From an uncultured Ruminococcus sp. (GTDB lineage Bacteria; Bacillota; Clostridia; Lachnospirales; Lachnospiraceae), in NCBI GenBank assembly GCA_900541505.1, contig UQKK01000014.1, positions 1 to 64,000 on the forward strand: DNA of 64,000 nt. Reading direction: 5' to 3'. Every line of letters starts with the position of its first letter. Position 1 is the first letter of the stretch. Position numbers and translations under genes: made by a program. The notes below the pieces were generated by a model. It saw nothing but the letters and a program-made list of their open reading frames with translations. It did not search any database and was not told the origin of the DNA. Positions 49,752 to 58,664 of this stretch are shown here, piece after piece.

Positions 49752-51520
49752 TATGACACCCCCTTGCTGCTGACAGACCAATTCTTTGCACCAATATGAG
49801 CCATCCACATATCCGCATAAAGCGGGCAATGCTCCAAAAGCTCTTTCTGTGTACCGCAGTCTGCTATCTGTCCGTTTTTCAATACTACTATCTGGTCTGC
49901 TGTCTGAATGGTTGACAGTCTGTGTGCAATGACCAGAAGCGTCTTTCCTTTTGACAACGCCATGATAGACTTTTGAATCTTATCTTCATTCTGCGGGTCT
50001 GTGAACGCGGTTGCCTCATCCAAAATAACAATGGGAGCATCCTTTAAAATTGCTCTCGCTATGGCGATCCGCTGTTTCTCACCGCCTGACAGCTGCTTCC
50101 CGGCATCTCCAGCTGGGGTATCGTATCCCTTTTCCAGTTTCAAAACAAATTCATCACAGCAGGCCGCTTTTGCCGCTTCAAAGACCTGCTCATCACTGGC
50201 CTGCGGGTTGCCCAGACGGATATTCTCTTTTAAGGAACAATGAAACAGGAAATTATCCTGCGTCACAAAGCTGACAAGATTTGACAGCTGCTTGATCGGC
50301 ATCTCTTTGACATTGATTCCGCCAATCGTGATTCGGCCCTCCGTTACATCCCAAAACCTTGCAATCAATCTTGCAATCGTTGATTTTCCACCGCCTGACG
50401 GCCCAACCAATGCGGTAAAGCTTCCCTCCGGCATGGATAGGCTGACCTGATGCAGAACCGCATCTTTTTGGTTCCCCTCATAAGCAAAAGAAACATTTTC
50501 CAATTCAATATCTGTCCCCTTCAAAGCTGCATCTTTCGCAGGGTCAGACAATCTGGGGAGGTGCAGGATTTCATTGGCTGCTTCTACCGAAAACTCCATA
50601 GACTTCATTTCGTTGATAAATGTGGTTGCTTTCATAAGAGGCGCCACAATGCTCAAAGAAAGGATCAGGCACATTGCCAGCGCATCCGGTGTAATAATCC
50701 CGTTTTGGTAGAGGAGCAAGCCGATTGGCAGGACGCCGAGCATGGTTGTCGGCATAATGGCAAACGTCAGGTTCATGGTTTTCCATGTGCTTTTGAACCA
50801 GGCAAGTGTAAACTCTTTAAATGATTTGACCGCATCCGCAAATTTTTCATAGGAACCGGTGCTTTGGTTAAATGCCTTTACGACCTCAATTCCTTCCACA
50901 TATTCAATAATGACGCTGTTTACATGATTGTTGGCTTCCATATAAGCGGCATATTGGCTATTATAATTTCTCATCATAAAAAACATAGGGATCATGGCGA
51001 TGGCCGGTGCAATCAGCATGGATAAGCCCATGCGCCAGTCAATCGCAGCCATCCATATAAAAATAATGACTGGAAGCACCAGATTGGACGATAACTCTGG
51101 GATCATGTGGGCCAGCGGCGGCTCAACATCCTCAACCTTATCCATGATAATATTTTTCAGATAACCAATCCTGCGGCTCATTACCTCGCCCAGCGGAGCC
51201 TGCATCAGCCGGTCGGCAATTCTTAGACGTAACTGTTCCAGAATGGTATACGCCGAAATATGCGATAGCACTGTGGAAAAGCCATAGAATAACATTTTTA
51301 CCAAATAGCCAACCGCACCGATCAGACACCAGAATAAAATCCCGTTCCAGTTTGCCGTCCGACTGATAAATAGAAGCAATATTCGATAAACTGCAAAATA
51401 CGGAATGAATCCACCTGCCACGCTGAGCATGGCACAGATGACAGAAAAAATCATTTTCCCTTTGCAGGGACTGGCAAAAGACAATAATGTTTTAAACCAG
51501 TTCTCCTTTGATTGTTTCAA
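49751..51520 (-). CDS. ABC half-transporter (cluster 2, first of pair)
   Basis: About 589 residues. Either TTG 51520 (seven bases after GAGAGGTG) or GTG 51529 (which abuts the SD) starts the gene. TMD with FSVICAMLSVAGGFIPYFAV; NBD VGPSGGGKSTIARLIARF, QLSGGEKQRIAIA, IVILDEATAFTD, VIAHRLSTIQ. Walker A has GGG instead of the more usual SGSG, still functional. Paralogue of 42264. A strong hairpin sits upstream, separating it from the AraC gene. Confidence 0.86.
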   Translation of the reverse strand: MKQSKENWFKTLLSFASPCKGKMIFSVICAMLSVAGGFIPYFAVYRILLLFISRTANWNGILFWCLIGAVGYLVKMLFYGFSTVLSHISAYTILEQLRLRIADRLMQAPLGEVMSRRIGYLKNIIMDKVEDVEPPLAHMIPELSSNLVLPVIIFIWMAAIDWRMGLSMLIAPAIAMIPMFFMMRNYNSQYAAYMEANNHVNSVIIEYVEGIEVVKAFNQSTGSYEKFADAVKSFKEFTLAWFKSTWKTMNLTFAIMPTTMLGVLPIGLLLYQNGIITPDALAMCLILSLSIVAPLMKATTFINEMKSMEFSVEAANEILHLPRLSDPAKDAALKGTDIELENVSFAYEGNQKDAVLHQVSLSMPEGSFTALVGPSGGGKSTIARLIARFWDVTEGRITIGGINVKEMPIKQLSNLVSFVTQDNFLFHCSLKENIRLGNPQASDEQVFEAAKAACCDEFVLKLEKGYDTPAGDAGKQLSGGEKQRIAIARAILKDAPIVILDEATAFTDPQNEDKIQKSIMALSKGKTLLVIAHRLSTIQTADQIVVLKNGQIADCGTQKELLEHCPLYADMWMAHIGAKNWSVSSKGVS

Positions 51521-51554
51521 ATTTTTCACCTCTCTTTTCTTTTTTGGTCAGCAA

Positions 51555-51587
51555 ATAAGGACGGTAGCCTAAGCTAACCGTCCTTAT
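51555..51587 (-). terminator. Hairpin between AraC gene and ABC pair (cluster 2)
   Basis: ATAAGGACGGT / ACCGTCCTTAT, 11-bp perfect stem, followed by TTTGC on the minus strand. The T-tract is weak, so it may be an attenuator. The loop side contains TTAGCTTAGGCTA, which loosely recalls a DtxR box. Confidence 0.5.
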
Positions 51588-51639
51588 CATAGCACTGTCT
51601 GTTTTTTTCTTCCGCTCTATATGGGCTTTTATGCACCAA

Positions 51640-52599
51640 TCAGATAAAAGATTTTCGATATTCTAATGGTGTCTTTCCCATTGTCTGATGGAAAGCCGAT
51701 GCAAATTTGCTGGGGCTGTCATAACCCACAAGTCCGGCAATTTCCGCAACCTTCAAGTTCTTATCGGACTTCAGCAAGGCAGCAGCGTAGTTCATCCGGT
51801 ATGTTCTCATGTAGGTAAAAACAGGACTGCCATATACTGTTTTGAAACAATTCTTGAGTGGTGTCAATGCGATATCGAACTGCTCCGAAAGTTCTTCCAT
51901 CGTGTAGCTTTTTGTCAAGTCCTCCGTCAAAAGCGCCTGGATTGCCTTGATTTTCTCTACCTGCCCTTTGTAGAAATAGGGTCGTTCCTCTGTATTGCCG
52001 GACAATTTAAGCGCATCCAGATACAATAGCAGTTCCAGTACCTTAATTTTGAAATAGTAGTTCTTAATTTTAGCAGGCACGTTGTAAAGCTCAGAAAAAA
52101 TATGCTCGATTGCAGGTTCGCCGGGAATTACGAATGGTTTCGAACCGCTGCAATATTTTTTCTGCAATTCGTAAAGATCAACAGGGAAGTCCTTCATATA
52201 ATCCGAGATTTCTTTTGCAGCAGTACCCATCTGAAATCCAATGGATATTCCATGATAATGACACAAAGGAAAGGTCACCTGACCACTATGATGGATACGC
52301 TGATCCACCCGCAAATCCCCAGCCTCTAAATAACTATATGCCCCCTCTCCGGCATCCTGCTCAATCCGCCCTTCCCGACAGTGGTCAATGCACAACAAAT
52401 CCATATCCGTCTGAAAACCTGAAACACACTGCTTCATGTGAAAATCATTATACATGAGAAATACTCCGGGGAACACATGGTAAAGTGTCATTGTGCCATC
52501 GCCGGAGCTGTCGCTTAAACGCATGACCTTACAATCATCCGTTTCAATCATATTCTGGACATTGACGCCATAATCCATTTGTTCAAATATCTCTGCCAC
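51640..52599 (-). CDS. AraC-family regulator (cluster 2)
   Basis: About 319 residues, GTG start at 52599 with RBS AAAGGAG, one base after the EcfA stop. N-terminal sensor (GTMTLYHVFPGVFLMYNDFH, GDLRVDQRIHHSGQVTFPL), C-terminal HTHs YTMEELSEQFDIALTPLKNC and LKVAEIAGLVGYDSPSKFAS. Belongs to the PchR/YbtA type of siderophore-responsive activators. Unlike cluster 1, it lies inside the operon between EcfA and the ABC pair. Confidence 0.88.
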   Translation of the reverse strand: MAEIFEQMDYGVNVQNMIETDDCKVMRLSDSSGDGTMTLYHVFPGVFLMYNDFHMKQCVSGFQTDMDLLCIDHCREGRIEQDAGEGAYSYLEAGDLRVDQRIHHSGQVTFPLCHYHGISIGFQMGTAAKEISDYMKDFPVDLYELQKKYCSGSKPFVIPGEPAIEHIFSELYNVPAKIKNYYFKIKVLELLLYLDALKLSGNTEERPYFYKGQVEKIKAIQALLTEDLTKSYTMEELSEQFDIALTPLKNCFKTVYGSPVFTYMRTYRMNYAAALLKSDKNLKVAEIAGLVGYDSPSKFASAFHQTMGKTPLEYRKSFI

Positions 52600-52600
52600 A

Positions 52601-54007
52601 CTACCATCTCCTTTCTGCTGAGCATCCCTCCATATCAAATATTTTATCACAAGTTCGGCTCAAAAACTCAAAATCATGGGATACGATGATCATAATTTTA
52701 TTTTCAGCTTTCAGTTTTTTAATCATGTCGCTGACTTCCAGCATCCGGTGATAATCAAGACCACTGGTGGGTTCATCAAACACCAAAAGATATTTGCCTG
52801 AAAGAATCGCTGTTGCCACGGCCAGGCGCTGTTTCTGACCGCCTGACAGAGCCATTGGATGACGATCCTTGAAATCCAGCAGGTCAAACACCGCCAAAAT
52901 TTTCTCTATGCGCTCTGCCGGGCAATTCGGCATGGACAGCTCACATTCGTTCCAAACACTATCCGAAAAAAGCTGGTGATTTACATCCTGCATTACGCAG
53001 AAGCTCGTTTTGTTTCTCTGCTTTGCACTCAGCGCTTTTCCATCAAGCCGGACCTCTCCACTGTCCTCTTTTAGCAAACCGCACAGGCAGCGCGTCAGTG
53101 TCGTTTTTCCGGCTCCATTGTGTCCGATGATTCCAAGAACCTCTCCAGGAGCTGCGGAGAAACTAATCCCCTCGAATACAGTTTTTTTATCAAAAGCGCA
53201 GGAAAGGCTTTCTACGGAAAGCCCGATTGCTGCTCCGGGCGGGTTGGCAGGTGTCAGCTCCAGAACCGGATGCACCAAACTCCGCAGCCCCATTTCAATC
53301 CGTTGCTTTTCCGAGATTTTATGGAATTCCTCTCTGGCAAAAATCTGAATAATCCTTCCGTTTTGGACAAATATGGCTCGGTCAATCAAATCCATCAGGA
53401 AATAAATCCTATGCTCTGCGACAATGACCGTCCGCCCCTCTTTTTTGATCTGAATGATCTGCTGACGCAGGATGTCGATTGCTTCCGCGTCCAAGTTAGC
53501 CGTCGGCTCATCTAAAACGAAGATGGACGGATTCATGGCATACACCGAAGCAAACGCAAGGCTCTGTTTTTCGCCGCCCGACATGGAAAAAATATTTCGT
53601 CCAAGGAGCGGCCGGATTTTCAAGGCTGACACCGTGGCATCAAATCGTTCTTTAATTTTTGCAGGCGCAACACCCGCATTTTCCAATCCAAAGGTGATCT
53701 CGCTGTCAGAATCAATATTAAAAAACTGCGATTTTGGATTTTGAAATACGGAGCCAACCTGTTCTGCCAGACGATACATCTCCGTTTTTGCAACTTCCAG
53801 TTCATTTACTATGGTCGTCCCTGACAGAATACCGTTCTCAACAAAATGAGGGATTAACTCGTTAATCAGTTTTGTAACAGTGGTCTTGCCACATCCACTT
53901 TCACCGCAGAGAAGAATACATTCCCCCTGCTTGATCTGTAAATCAATATGAGAGAGTGTCCCTTGCTCTTTTTCATATTCAAATGAAACATCTTTTATAT
54001 CTATCAC
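52601..54007 (-). CDS. ECF transporter double ATPase (cluster 2)
   Basis: A 468-residue fused EcfA pair, GTG start with AAGGGGGTG. NBD1: LLCGESGCGKTTVTKLINE, FSMSGGEKQSLAF, VLDEPTANLD. NBD2: IIGHNGAGKTTLTRCLCG, ALSGGQKQRLAVA, VFDEPTSGLD. Clearly homologous to the cluster 1 ATPase but diverged, so the duplication is not recent. Confidence 0.9.
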   Translation of the reverse strand: MIDIKDVSFEYEKEQGTLSHIDLQIKQGECILLCGESGCGKTTVTKLINELIPHFVENGILSGTTIVNELEVAKTEMYRLAEQVGSVFQNPKSQFFNIDSDSEITFGLENAGVAPAKIKERFDATVSALKIRPLLGRNIFSMSGGEKQSLAFASVYAMNPSIFVLDEPTANLDAEAIDILRQQIIQIKKEGRTVIVAEHRIYFLMDLIDRAIFVQNGRIIQIFAREEFHKISEKQRIEMGLRSLVHPVLELTPANPPGAAIGLSVESLSCAFDKKTVFEGISFSAAPGEVLGIIGHNGAGKTTLTRCLCGLLKEDSGEVRLDGKALSAKQRNKTSFCVMQDVNHQLFSDSVWNECELSMPNCPAERIEKILAVFDLLDFKDRHPMALSGGQKQRLAVATAILSGKYLLVFDEPTSGLDYHRMLEVSDMIKKLKAENKIMIIVSHDFEFLSRTCDKIFDMEGCSAERRW

Positions 54008-54020
54008 AGGTCACACCCCC

Positions 54021-54704
54021 TTACCTAACCATAATTGAAATCATGCAGAACACAACGCCGAGTACCAGACATAAAAAATCCTGCACACCAAATTTCATGA
54101 CAATCATGCTTGTCTTATGCGCCGGATTTTCAATTCCTCTTGTGACAGCGGCAGCAGATAATTCTTCTGCGGTTGTAGTGGCTGAAATCATAATCGGAAC
54201 AAGCAGGCATTTTATTTTTTCTATTCCATGAATATTGCGCAGCTTCATGGCATCCCTTATGTATCCCACTTCTTCTTTCAGGGCAGGAAAATAGCGGATT
54301 GTAACCGACAGCGGTATAATCAGCACCTGCGGAATATGGCATTTACGGAGTGCCACCATCAGCTCCCTTACAGGAGTTTTTTGTAGTATCAAGGTTCCAA
54401 CGATCAGACAGGGAAAAATCTTTCTCGCATAGGAAACCAGGATTGTAAAACTGCTGGCCAGAATCTTCGGTCCATTTGGGAAAATATAATATTGCAGGAG
54501 CAGACAGATTCCAAAAGCTACCGCCAATTTGCCTGCGGCCTTTTTACAGCCACAGGCAATGATCAGCAACAACAGCAAAACAACCCATGTAATTTCAACC
54601 CACACGGAATGCTGCGTAAAAGCAACCACGTTCGCCAGCACCAGCAAAAGCAGCTCCGTCCGTGGATCAAATTTTAATGTATGATTTTTGCTGGAATCGT
54701 TCAT
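54021..54704 (-). CDS. ECF transporter T component (cluster 2)
   Basis: A 227-residue membrane protein with five TM helices (LLLVLANVVAFTQHSVWVEI, AFGICLLLQYYIFPNG) and coupling motifs TTAEELSAAAVTRGIEN. ATG overlaps the S gene stop (TAATG). Partner of the double ATPase at 52601. Confidence 0.9.
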   Translation of the reverse strand: MNDSSKNHTLKFDPRTELLLLVLANVVAFTQHSVWVEITWVVLLLLLIIACGCKKAAGKLAVAFGICLLLQYYIFPNGPKILASSFTILVSYARKIFPCLIVGTLILQKTPVRELMVALRKCHIPQVLIIPLSVTIRYFPALKEEVGYIRDAMKLRNIHGIEKIKCLLVPIMISATTTAEELSAAAVTRGIENPAHKTSMIVMKFGVQDFLCLVLGVVFCMISIMVR

Positions 54705-55309
54705 TACACAATTCCTGCCTTTACAAAATGCTTTTTGAACAGTCCCTTTGCAATAAAAGCCCCAACAATTCCGCCGATAACCGGAGCTACAAACAGAACA
54801 ATCAACATCGCATTGGAAGAAAGTGCTTCTACCGCGGACACATAATCAGCGGGCATCCCCTGCTCAGTAATCTGGGACAGGAAATCCGCCTTGAACAGCC
54901 AGATTGGTAAAGGCGATCCAACCATGCCGAGTGAAAAAATCACATAGGCGATGGAATTTCCTTTAAAGCTGTTGTACTTCATGACGCCACGTACAATCTC
55001 TGCCAGAATACAGGTTGAGGCCATAGAAATCAAAATCACCATAGTAAACTGTCCCGTGGCAAAATAGATCAATGCAGTAATCAGCCCCATCAGAAAAACT
55101 GCGCCGGGTTTTTGTACTTTCGCCGCCATCAGCATAAAGGGAATTCCCGCAAACACGGCAATAAATCCGGGCATCAGCATCCAGAGAACAGGGTGGATAC
55201 CACCCATCAGCATAAAAGCAAAATTGATTACAAAATAGATAGCGGAAAAAATACCAATGGTGATGAGGTCTTTTCCTTTTAGTTTTTTGTCCATACTTGT
55301 ATTAGACAT
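54704..55309 (-). CDS. ECF S component, MptD family (cluster 2)
   Basis: About 201 residues, start MSNTSMDKKLKGKDLITIGI at 55309 with RBS AAAAGGAGG. Membrane segments include FSAIYFVINFAFMLMGGIHP, VFAGIPFMLMAAKVQK, LMGLITALIYFATGQFTM. KDLITIGIFSAIYFV aligns with KDLVTTGIFSAIFFV of cluster 1. A DtxR-type box starts 19 bases upstream, overlapping the SD region, so repression could block transcription close to the start. Confidence 0.82.
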   Translation of the reverse strand: MSNTSMDKKLKGKDLITIGIFSAIYFVINFAFMLMGGIHPVLWMLMPGFIAVFAGIPFMLMAAKVQKPGAVFLMGLITALIYFATGQFTMVILISMASTCILAEIVRGVMKYNSFKGNSIAYVIFSLGMVGSPLPIWLFKADFLSQITEQGMPADYVSAVEALSSNAMLIVLFVAPVIGGIVGAFIAKGLFKKHFVKAGIV

Positions 55310-55327
55310 AAATATTTCCTCCTTTTG

Positions 55328-55343
55328 GTTAGTTTTGGCTAAC
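55328..55343. promoter_or_regulatory. DtxR-type operator box 2
   Basis: GTTAGTTTTGGCTAAC, a 16-bp dyad with arms GTTAG/CTAAC. It differs from box 1 at a single core position (TTAGTTTTGRCTAA). Placed between a GC-rich hairpin and the S-component RBS. Confidence 0.6.
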
Positions 55344-55358
55344 ACTGTGTTTTAATGA

Positions 55359-55376
55359 AAGCGCCTGCTGGCGCTT
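55359..55376 (-). promoter_or_regulatory. GC hairpin in the cluster 2 leader
   Basis: AAGCGCC-TGCT-GGCGCTT perfect 7-bp stem between the promoter region and the DtxR-type box; on the minus strand it is followed by TCATT. Possibly an attenuator or leftover terminator. Confidence 0.4.
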
Positions 55377-55509
55377 CTACTAAGTATACTAACAGATACG
55401 AATAATCCTTTCCGCTCCAATTAGTCTTTTTTATCCCGACAGGACTTTTAATTTAGAGCATTTTTTCTCAACTTAAACCATCTTCAAAACCCTGCCATAA
55501 AAATGCTCT

Positions 55510-55761
55510 CTAAATATTCAGATACCAGCACAGCAAATCCCCCTGTCCTTCCCGTTCTAATATCTCAACCACATATCTCAGCCATTCCTCTGGTGTCGGA
55601 ACTTCTCCAGTGCAAGGGATTTTTCTCCACTGCGTCCGCTTTTCCGGATCTGGATCATTCCAACCATTCTCAATCCTTGCTGAAATGATTGCTTTCATTT
55701 CTTCCACCGTAATATTCCGCTCTTTTGCCCATCTGTCAAAAATTGTTTCCTGCTCTGCCAT
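55510..55761 (-). CDS. Small hypothetical protein, accessory
   Basis: About 83 residues, start MAEQETIFDRWAKERNITVE at 55761 with RBS GGAGGCGG. DPDPEKRTQWRKIPCTGEVP and TPEEWLRYVVEILEREGQGD. Such proteins, sometimes annotated as related to the C-terminal region of Spo0A-type sporulation factors, occur in Clostridia; the annotation is recalled, not shown here. Divergent from the XRE gene with palindromic repeats between. Confidence 0.6.
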   Translation of the reverse strand: MAEQETIFDRWAKERNITVEEMKAIISARIENGWNDPDPEKRTQWRKIPCTGEVPTPEEWLRYVVEILEREGQGDLLCWYLNI

Positions 55762-55826
55762 CAAACCGCCTCCTGCCTTTTTGAATAGTATCTCACATTA
55801 TCCGTCATGCTATAACTATCAATATT

Positions 55827-55881
55827 CCCTTTTGGGTAATAGCCTATCTACTGATTATGACTATTGTAACACCCTTTTGGG
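55827..55881. promoter_or_regulatory. Paired CCCTTTTGGG repressor-like operators
   Basis: CCCTTTTGGG occurs at 55827-55836 and again at 55872-55881, 45 bases apart, in the divergent region between the small gene (minus) and the XRE gene (plus). CCC-N4-GGG dyads are typical of XRE repressor sites. Confidence 0.45.
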
Positions 55882-55913
55882 AATTAGAATAGATACAGAT
55901 AGGCGGTGATGAT

Positions 55914-56216
55914 ATGGATGCACAGAAGCGCATAAGGCAGCTTATGGAAGAACGTAGCTGGACAGATTATAAATTGGCGAAGGAATCAAACCTTTCCCAC
56001 TCCACAGTCACAAATATGTTTAACAGAAATAATGCGCCCACGCTGCCAACCTTAGAGGCGGTGTGCCAGGCGTTTGGTATAACTTTGGCGCAGTTCTTTT
56101 CCGAAGGGGACAACCCGGCGGCTTTAACCGAGGAACAGCGTGTCTTGTTTTCAAGATGGAGTACATTGACGGAAGAACAGAAACAGATTCTTCTTGACCT
56201 TATGAGAACGATGTAG
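55914..56216 (+). CDS. XRE-family transcriptional regulator
   Basis: A 100-residue protein. HTH_3 at residues 5-60: RIRQLMEERSWTDYKLAKES, LSHSTVTNMFNRNNAPTLPT, LEAVCQAFGITLAQFFSEG. C-terminal helix EEQRVLFSRWSTLTEEQKQI typical of small ICE/phage XRE proteins. RBS AGGCGGTGA. It likely binds the paired CCCTTTTGGG sites. The only plus-strand gene of the element besides the first AraC. Confidence 0.85.
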   Translation: MDAQKRIRQLMEERSWTDYKLAKESNLSHSTVTNMFNRNNAPTLPTLEAVCQAFGITLAQFFSEGDNPAALTEEQRVLFSRWSTLTEEQKQILLDLMRTM

Positions 56217-56271
56217 AAAACTCATTCGTTTTACTATGCAGGGTTCACAGAAATGTAGATGATTGATTGAC

Positions 56272-56300
56272 AGAGGGTTCAGATGTGAATCCTCTTTTTT
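56272..56300 (+). terminator. Terminator of the XRE gene
   Basis: AGAGGGTTCA-GATG-TGAATCCTCT followed by TTTTTT on the plus strand. Confidence 0.7.
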
Positions 56301-56317
56301 ATCGTGAAATTAAAAAT

Positions 56318-56381
56318 CCCCTGCAACCACACTGCAGGGGACAAAAGGCAAATGCACCCAAACAGTCTGTTCGGGTGCATT
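56318..56381. repeat. Two strong hairpins in the element's right boundary region
   Basis: CCCCTGCA/TGCAGGGG (56318-56340) and AATGCACCC/GGGTGCATT (56351-56381). The first is followed by ATTTTTAATTT on the minus strand, so it may be a terminator; the second has no T-tract. They lie between the last GC-rich gene and the AT-rich restriction-modification block; the rest of 56.2-56.75 kb holds no convincing gene. Could mark an attachment site, but no matching repeat was found near 1-360. Confidence 0.45.
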
Positions 56382-56574
56382 GTATCAATTTAGGGTACGC
56401 AAGCCAGTGAGATGATATGCCTAAAATCATCATTTGTTTTTCGTGATATACAAGCTGTCTAATCGACACTCCTTTTAACAATCCTATCTCCACAACCTAC
56501 CCAATATCTATCCTGTCAACTCAACCCTCCGCCGATTTTCACAGTAGACCACTTTCCCAAGAGTGACAAGGCAA

Positions 56575-56622
56575 TAAAAAACCGGGAGCCAAAACCACTG
56601 TCGAAACAGCCCCAACTCCCGG
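56575..56622 (-). terminator. Terminator of the methylase gene
   Basis: Minus-strand CCGGGAG ... CTCCCGG stem followed by TTTTTTATTG. Lies 128 bases beyond the methylase stop. Confidence 0.65.
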
Positions 56623-56750
56623 AAATCCCTTATTTCCTACACTTTCTCAGTTCATTATTTCCCAACCCGTGACATCGCACTCAACATGGGCAATCATCAG
56701 AAAATTATCAATAAATACCCGAATTTTAACAAAAAAATTCTTTTCAATTA

Positions 56751-58652
56751 TTAGGAAATCACCTCAATCCGTGCCTTTTTCGCCAATTTTTTTGCTTCCA
56801 TACTCCAGTTTATAGATTTTTTAACAATATCACTTATCTCTTTTATCTTTTGAGGTTCCTTTGAAATTGGAACAATAATTTCTTTAAGTCTGTCTCCTAA
56901 AGAATTGATAATATCCTGAGAGAATGTTTTTGACAACACCTGTTGTCTAAAAAAGTCTGATGAGAGTGCCGCTAACAAATAATATTTATCCAAACCATAC
57001 TGATTCTGTTCATTTACCCGTATTTTATATAAATGACTTTGATATACAATTCTCGTATCATATTTAGTTATCATAGCACATGTCCCAATCAAGTATGAAC
57101 CATCCTTTACCATAAGAATATCACCCTCTTGGACATCTTGCTTTTCTGCTAAACTTTTGTACAATTCTTCGCTAACTAAATGTTTTGGATCTGCTTTTAT
57201 TTCCCAATTGGAAATATCTGATGTTCTAACAAATGGAACATTTCCACATCCATATGCTAATTTTCCAACTTCATTTCCTGTTGTTACTGTTAATATTCCT
57301 TCTTCTATTAATTGTCCTATTGTCACTAAACTATGTGTTTCCTCAAAACAATGTTTCTTTTCTTGCGTAACATATACATATGCTCTCGGGGCTAAAACAT
57401 TGTTTACAATCTCATTACTATTTATGATGAATCCCAAATTATCCATATCACATTCTTTACATTCCTGGAATCTGCAATAATTCTTTATTATCTGAGGAAT
57501 ATCATCATTCGGAATTTCTCTTCCTCTTGAGTCATGGCCGCACCATTTTGCTTCTGCCATAAAAATACTGTATGAAGCATTTATATCATGTTTTTTTTGC
57601 AACACTAATAAACAAGTTTTTGTATGAGTTCCGCTTTTACCAGAAGTTTTAAATAAATCATCTGGCATTCCAATGACAGCCTTTATAATACATTTTTCAC
57701 AGATTAATTCTACAACATATGAGTACTTTTTATTTGATATCATACTTTCAGGTACCACAATGCCTATGTATCCGTTTTCTTTTACCAAATTAATACACTG
57801 TTCAAGAAATACCACTTGGGGCGCTACCGATTCATTAATAATCTCCGTTTTCTCTAAACTTCCAGCTTTATTTCTCTTGTATTTATAGGCCAATTGGTAT
57901 TTTTCAAGAGTTTCAGCAGTTCCAGCCTGTATATTTACCCCAAATGGAGGATTCGTCAATATTATGTCATATTCCTCTTTACCTCTACCTAAAATTTTCT
58001 CATCCCAAATTAAACTATCAGCACATTTGATATTAAAAGTTCCTTGTCCCATACAAGCTAGGTGTATTTTTGCCAACCTTGTAAGATAATTATCTTTATC
58101 GATACCATGCAGATTAGCTTTTACAAAAGGCAGACCTCTTTCATTCCAATACTTTAAAGTTGCAACAAGAAATCCTCCTGCTCCACAAGCTAAGTCTAGT
58201 ATCTTTGCATTTTGTGAAGGGGCAACCATATGTACTAATGCTTCAGCTGCATTTTGCGGTGTAAAAAATTGACCTGATTGTCCTTTAATTGTATCCCCCA
58301 TGAAAATTTCATATGCATCTCCAATTATATCTCTTTCTAAATTATGTATATCCAAAGATTGTAATTTTTCATCAATATATTTTATGCTAACAGGATCCAA
58401 TTCTATTTCTGTTGCCTGATCCATATAAATATCATTATGATTTCTTAATACCTTTTTAAACTCTTTCCTATATAAACTTGATAACGCTAACTCATCAAGT
58501 TCAGTTGTACACTTTTGTCCTATTTCATATTTACAAAAAATCAATTTAATTACTTCTTCTAATAGAAATTCATCTCTAGTCGCACCGATAAAACGTCCCG
58601 CCAGAAAATTTCTAATGTCTCCAAAAATCTTTTTAGCTGAAAATGTTTCCAT
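56751..58652 (-). CDS. N6-adenine DNA methylase fused to specificity domain
   Basis: A 633-residue type I/IIG-style M-S protein. N-terminal helical part, then the gamma-class methylase: GQFFTPQNAAEALVHM, ILDLACGAGGFLVATLKYW (motif I), DIILTNPPFGVNIQ (motif IV, NPPF). C-terminal 200 residues form a specificity-like TRD (VPFVRTSDISNWEIKADP, VVYQSHLYKI-type region) with helical end. No nuclease motor is fused. Divergent from an HNH endonuclease gene, which supplies a plausible cutting partner. AT-rich composition differs from the element to its left. Confidence 0.88.
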   Translation of the reverse strand: METFSAKKIFGDIRNFLAGRFIGATRDEFLLEEVIKLIFCKYEIGQKCTTELDELALSSLYRKEFKKVLRNHNDIYMDQATEIELDPVSIKYIDEKLQSLDIHNLERDIIGDAYEIFMGDTIKGQSGQFFTPQNAAEALVHMVAPSQNAKILDLACGAGGFLVATLKYWNERGLPFVKANLHGIDKDNYLTRLAKIHLACMGQGTFNIKCADSLIWDEKILGRGKEEYDIILTNPPFGVNIQAGTAETLEKYQLAYKYKRNKAGSLEKTEIINESVAPQVVFLEQCINLVKENGYIGIVVPESMISNKKYSYVVELICEKCIIKAVIGMPDDLFKTSGKSGTHTKTCLLVLQKKHDINASYSIFMAEAKWCGHDSRGREIPNDDIPQIIKNYCRFQECKECDMDNLGFIINSNEIVNNVLAPRAYVYVTQEKKHCFEETHSLVTIGQLIEEGILTVTTGNEVGKLAYGCGNVPFVRTSDISNWEIKADPKHLVSEELYKSLAEKQDVQEGDILMVKDGSYLIGTCAMITKYDTRIVYQSHLYKIRVNEQNQYGLDKYYLLAALSSDFFRQQVLSKTFSQDIINSLGDRLKEIIVPISKEPQKIKEISDIVKKSINWSMEAKKLAKKARIEVIS

Positions 58653-58664
58653 ATTTTTTCTCCT

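Noticed and set aside
56299..56493. 64-codon minus-strand frame in the hairpin region
   Set aside because: Encoded by the two hairpins, no RBS, no conserved motif.
56200..56750. Right attachment site matching the left end
   Set aside because: No direct repeat shared with 100-400 could be found by eye; the boundary is inferred only from composition and gene content.
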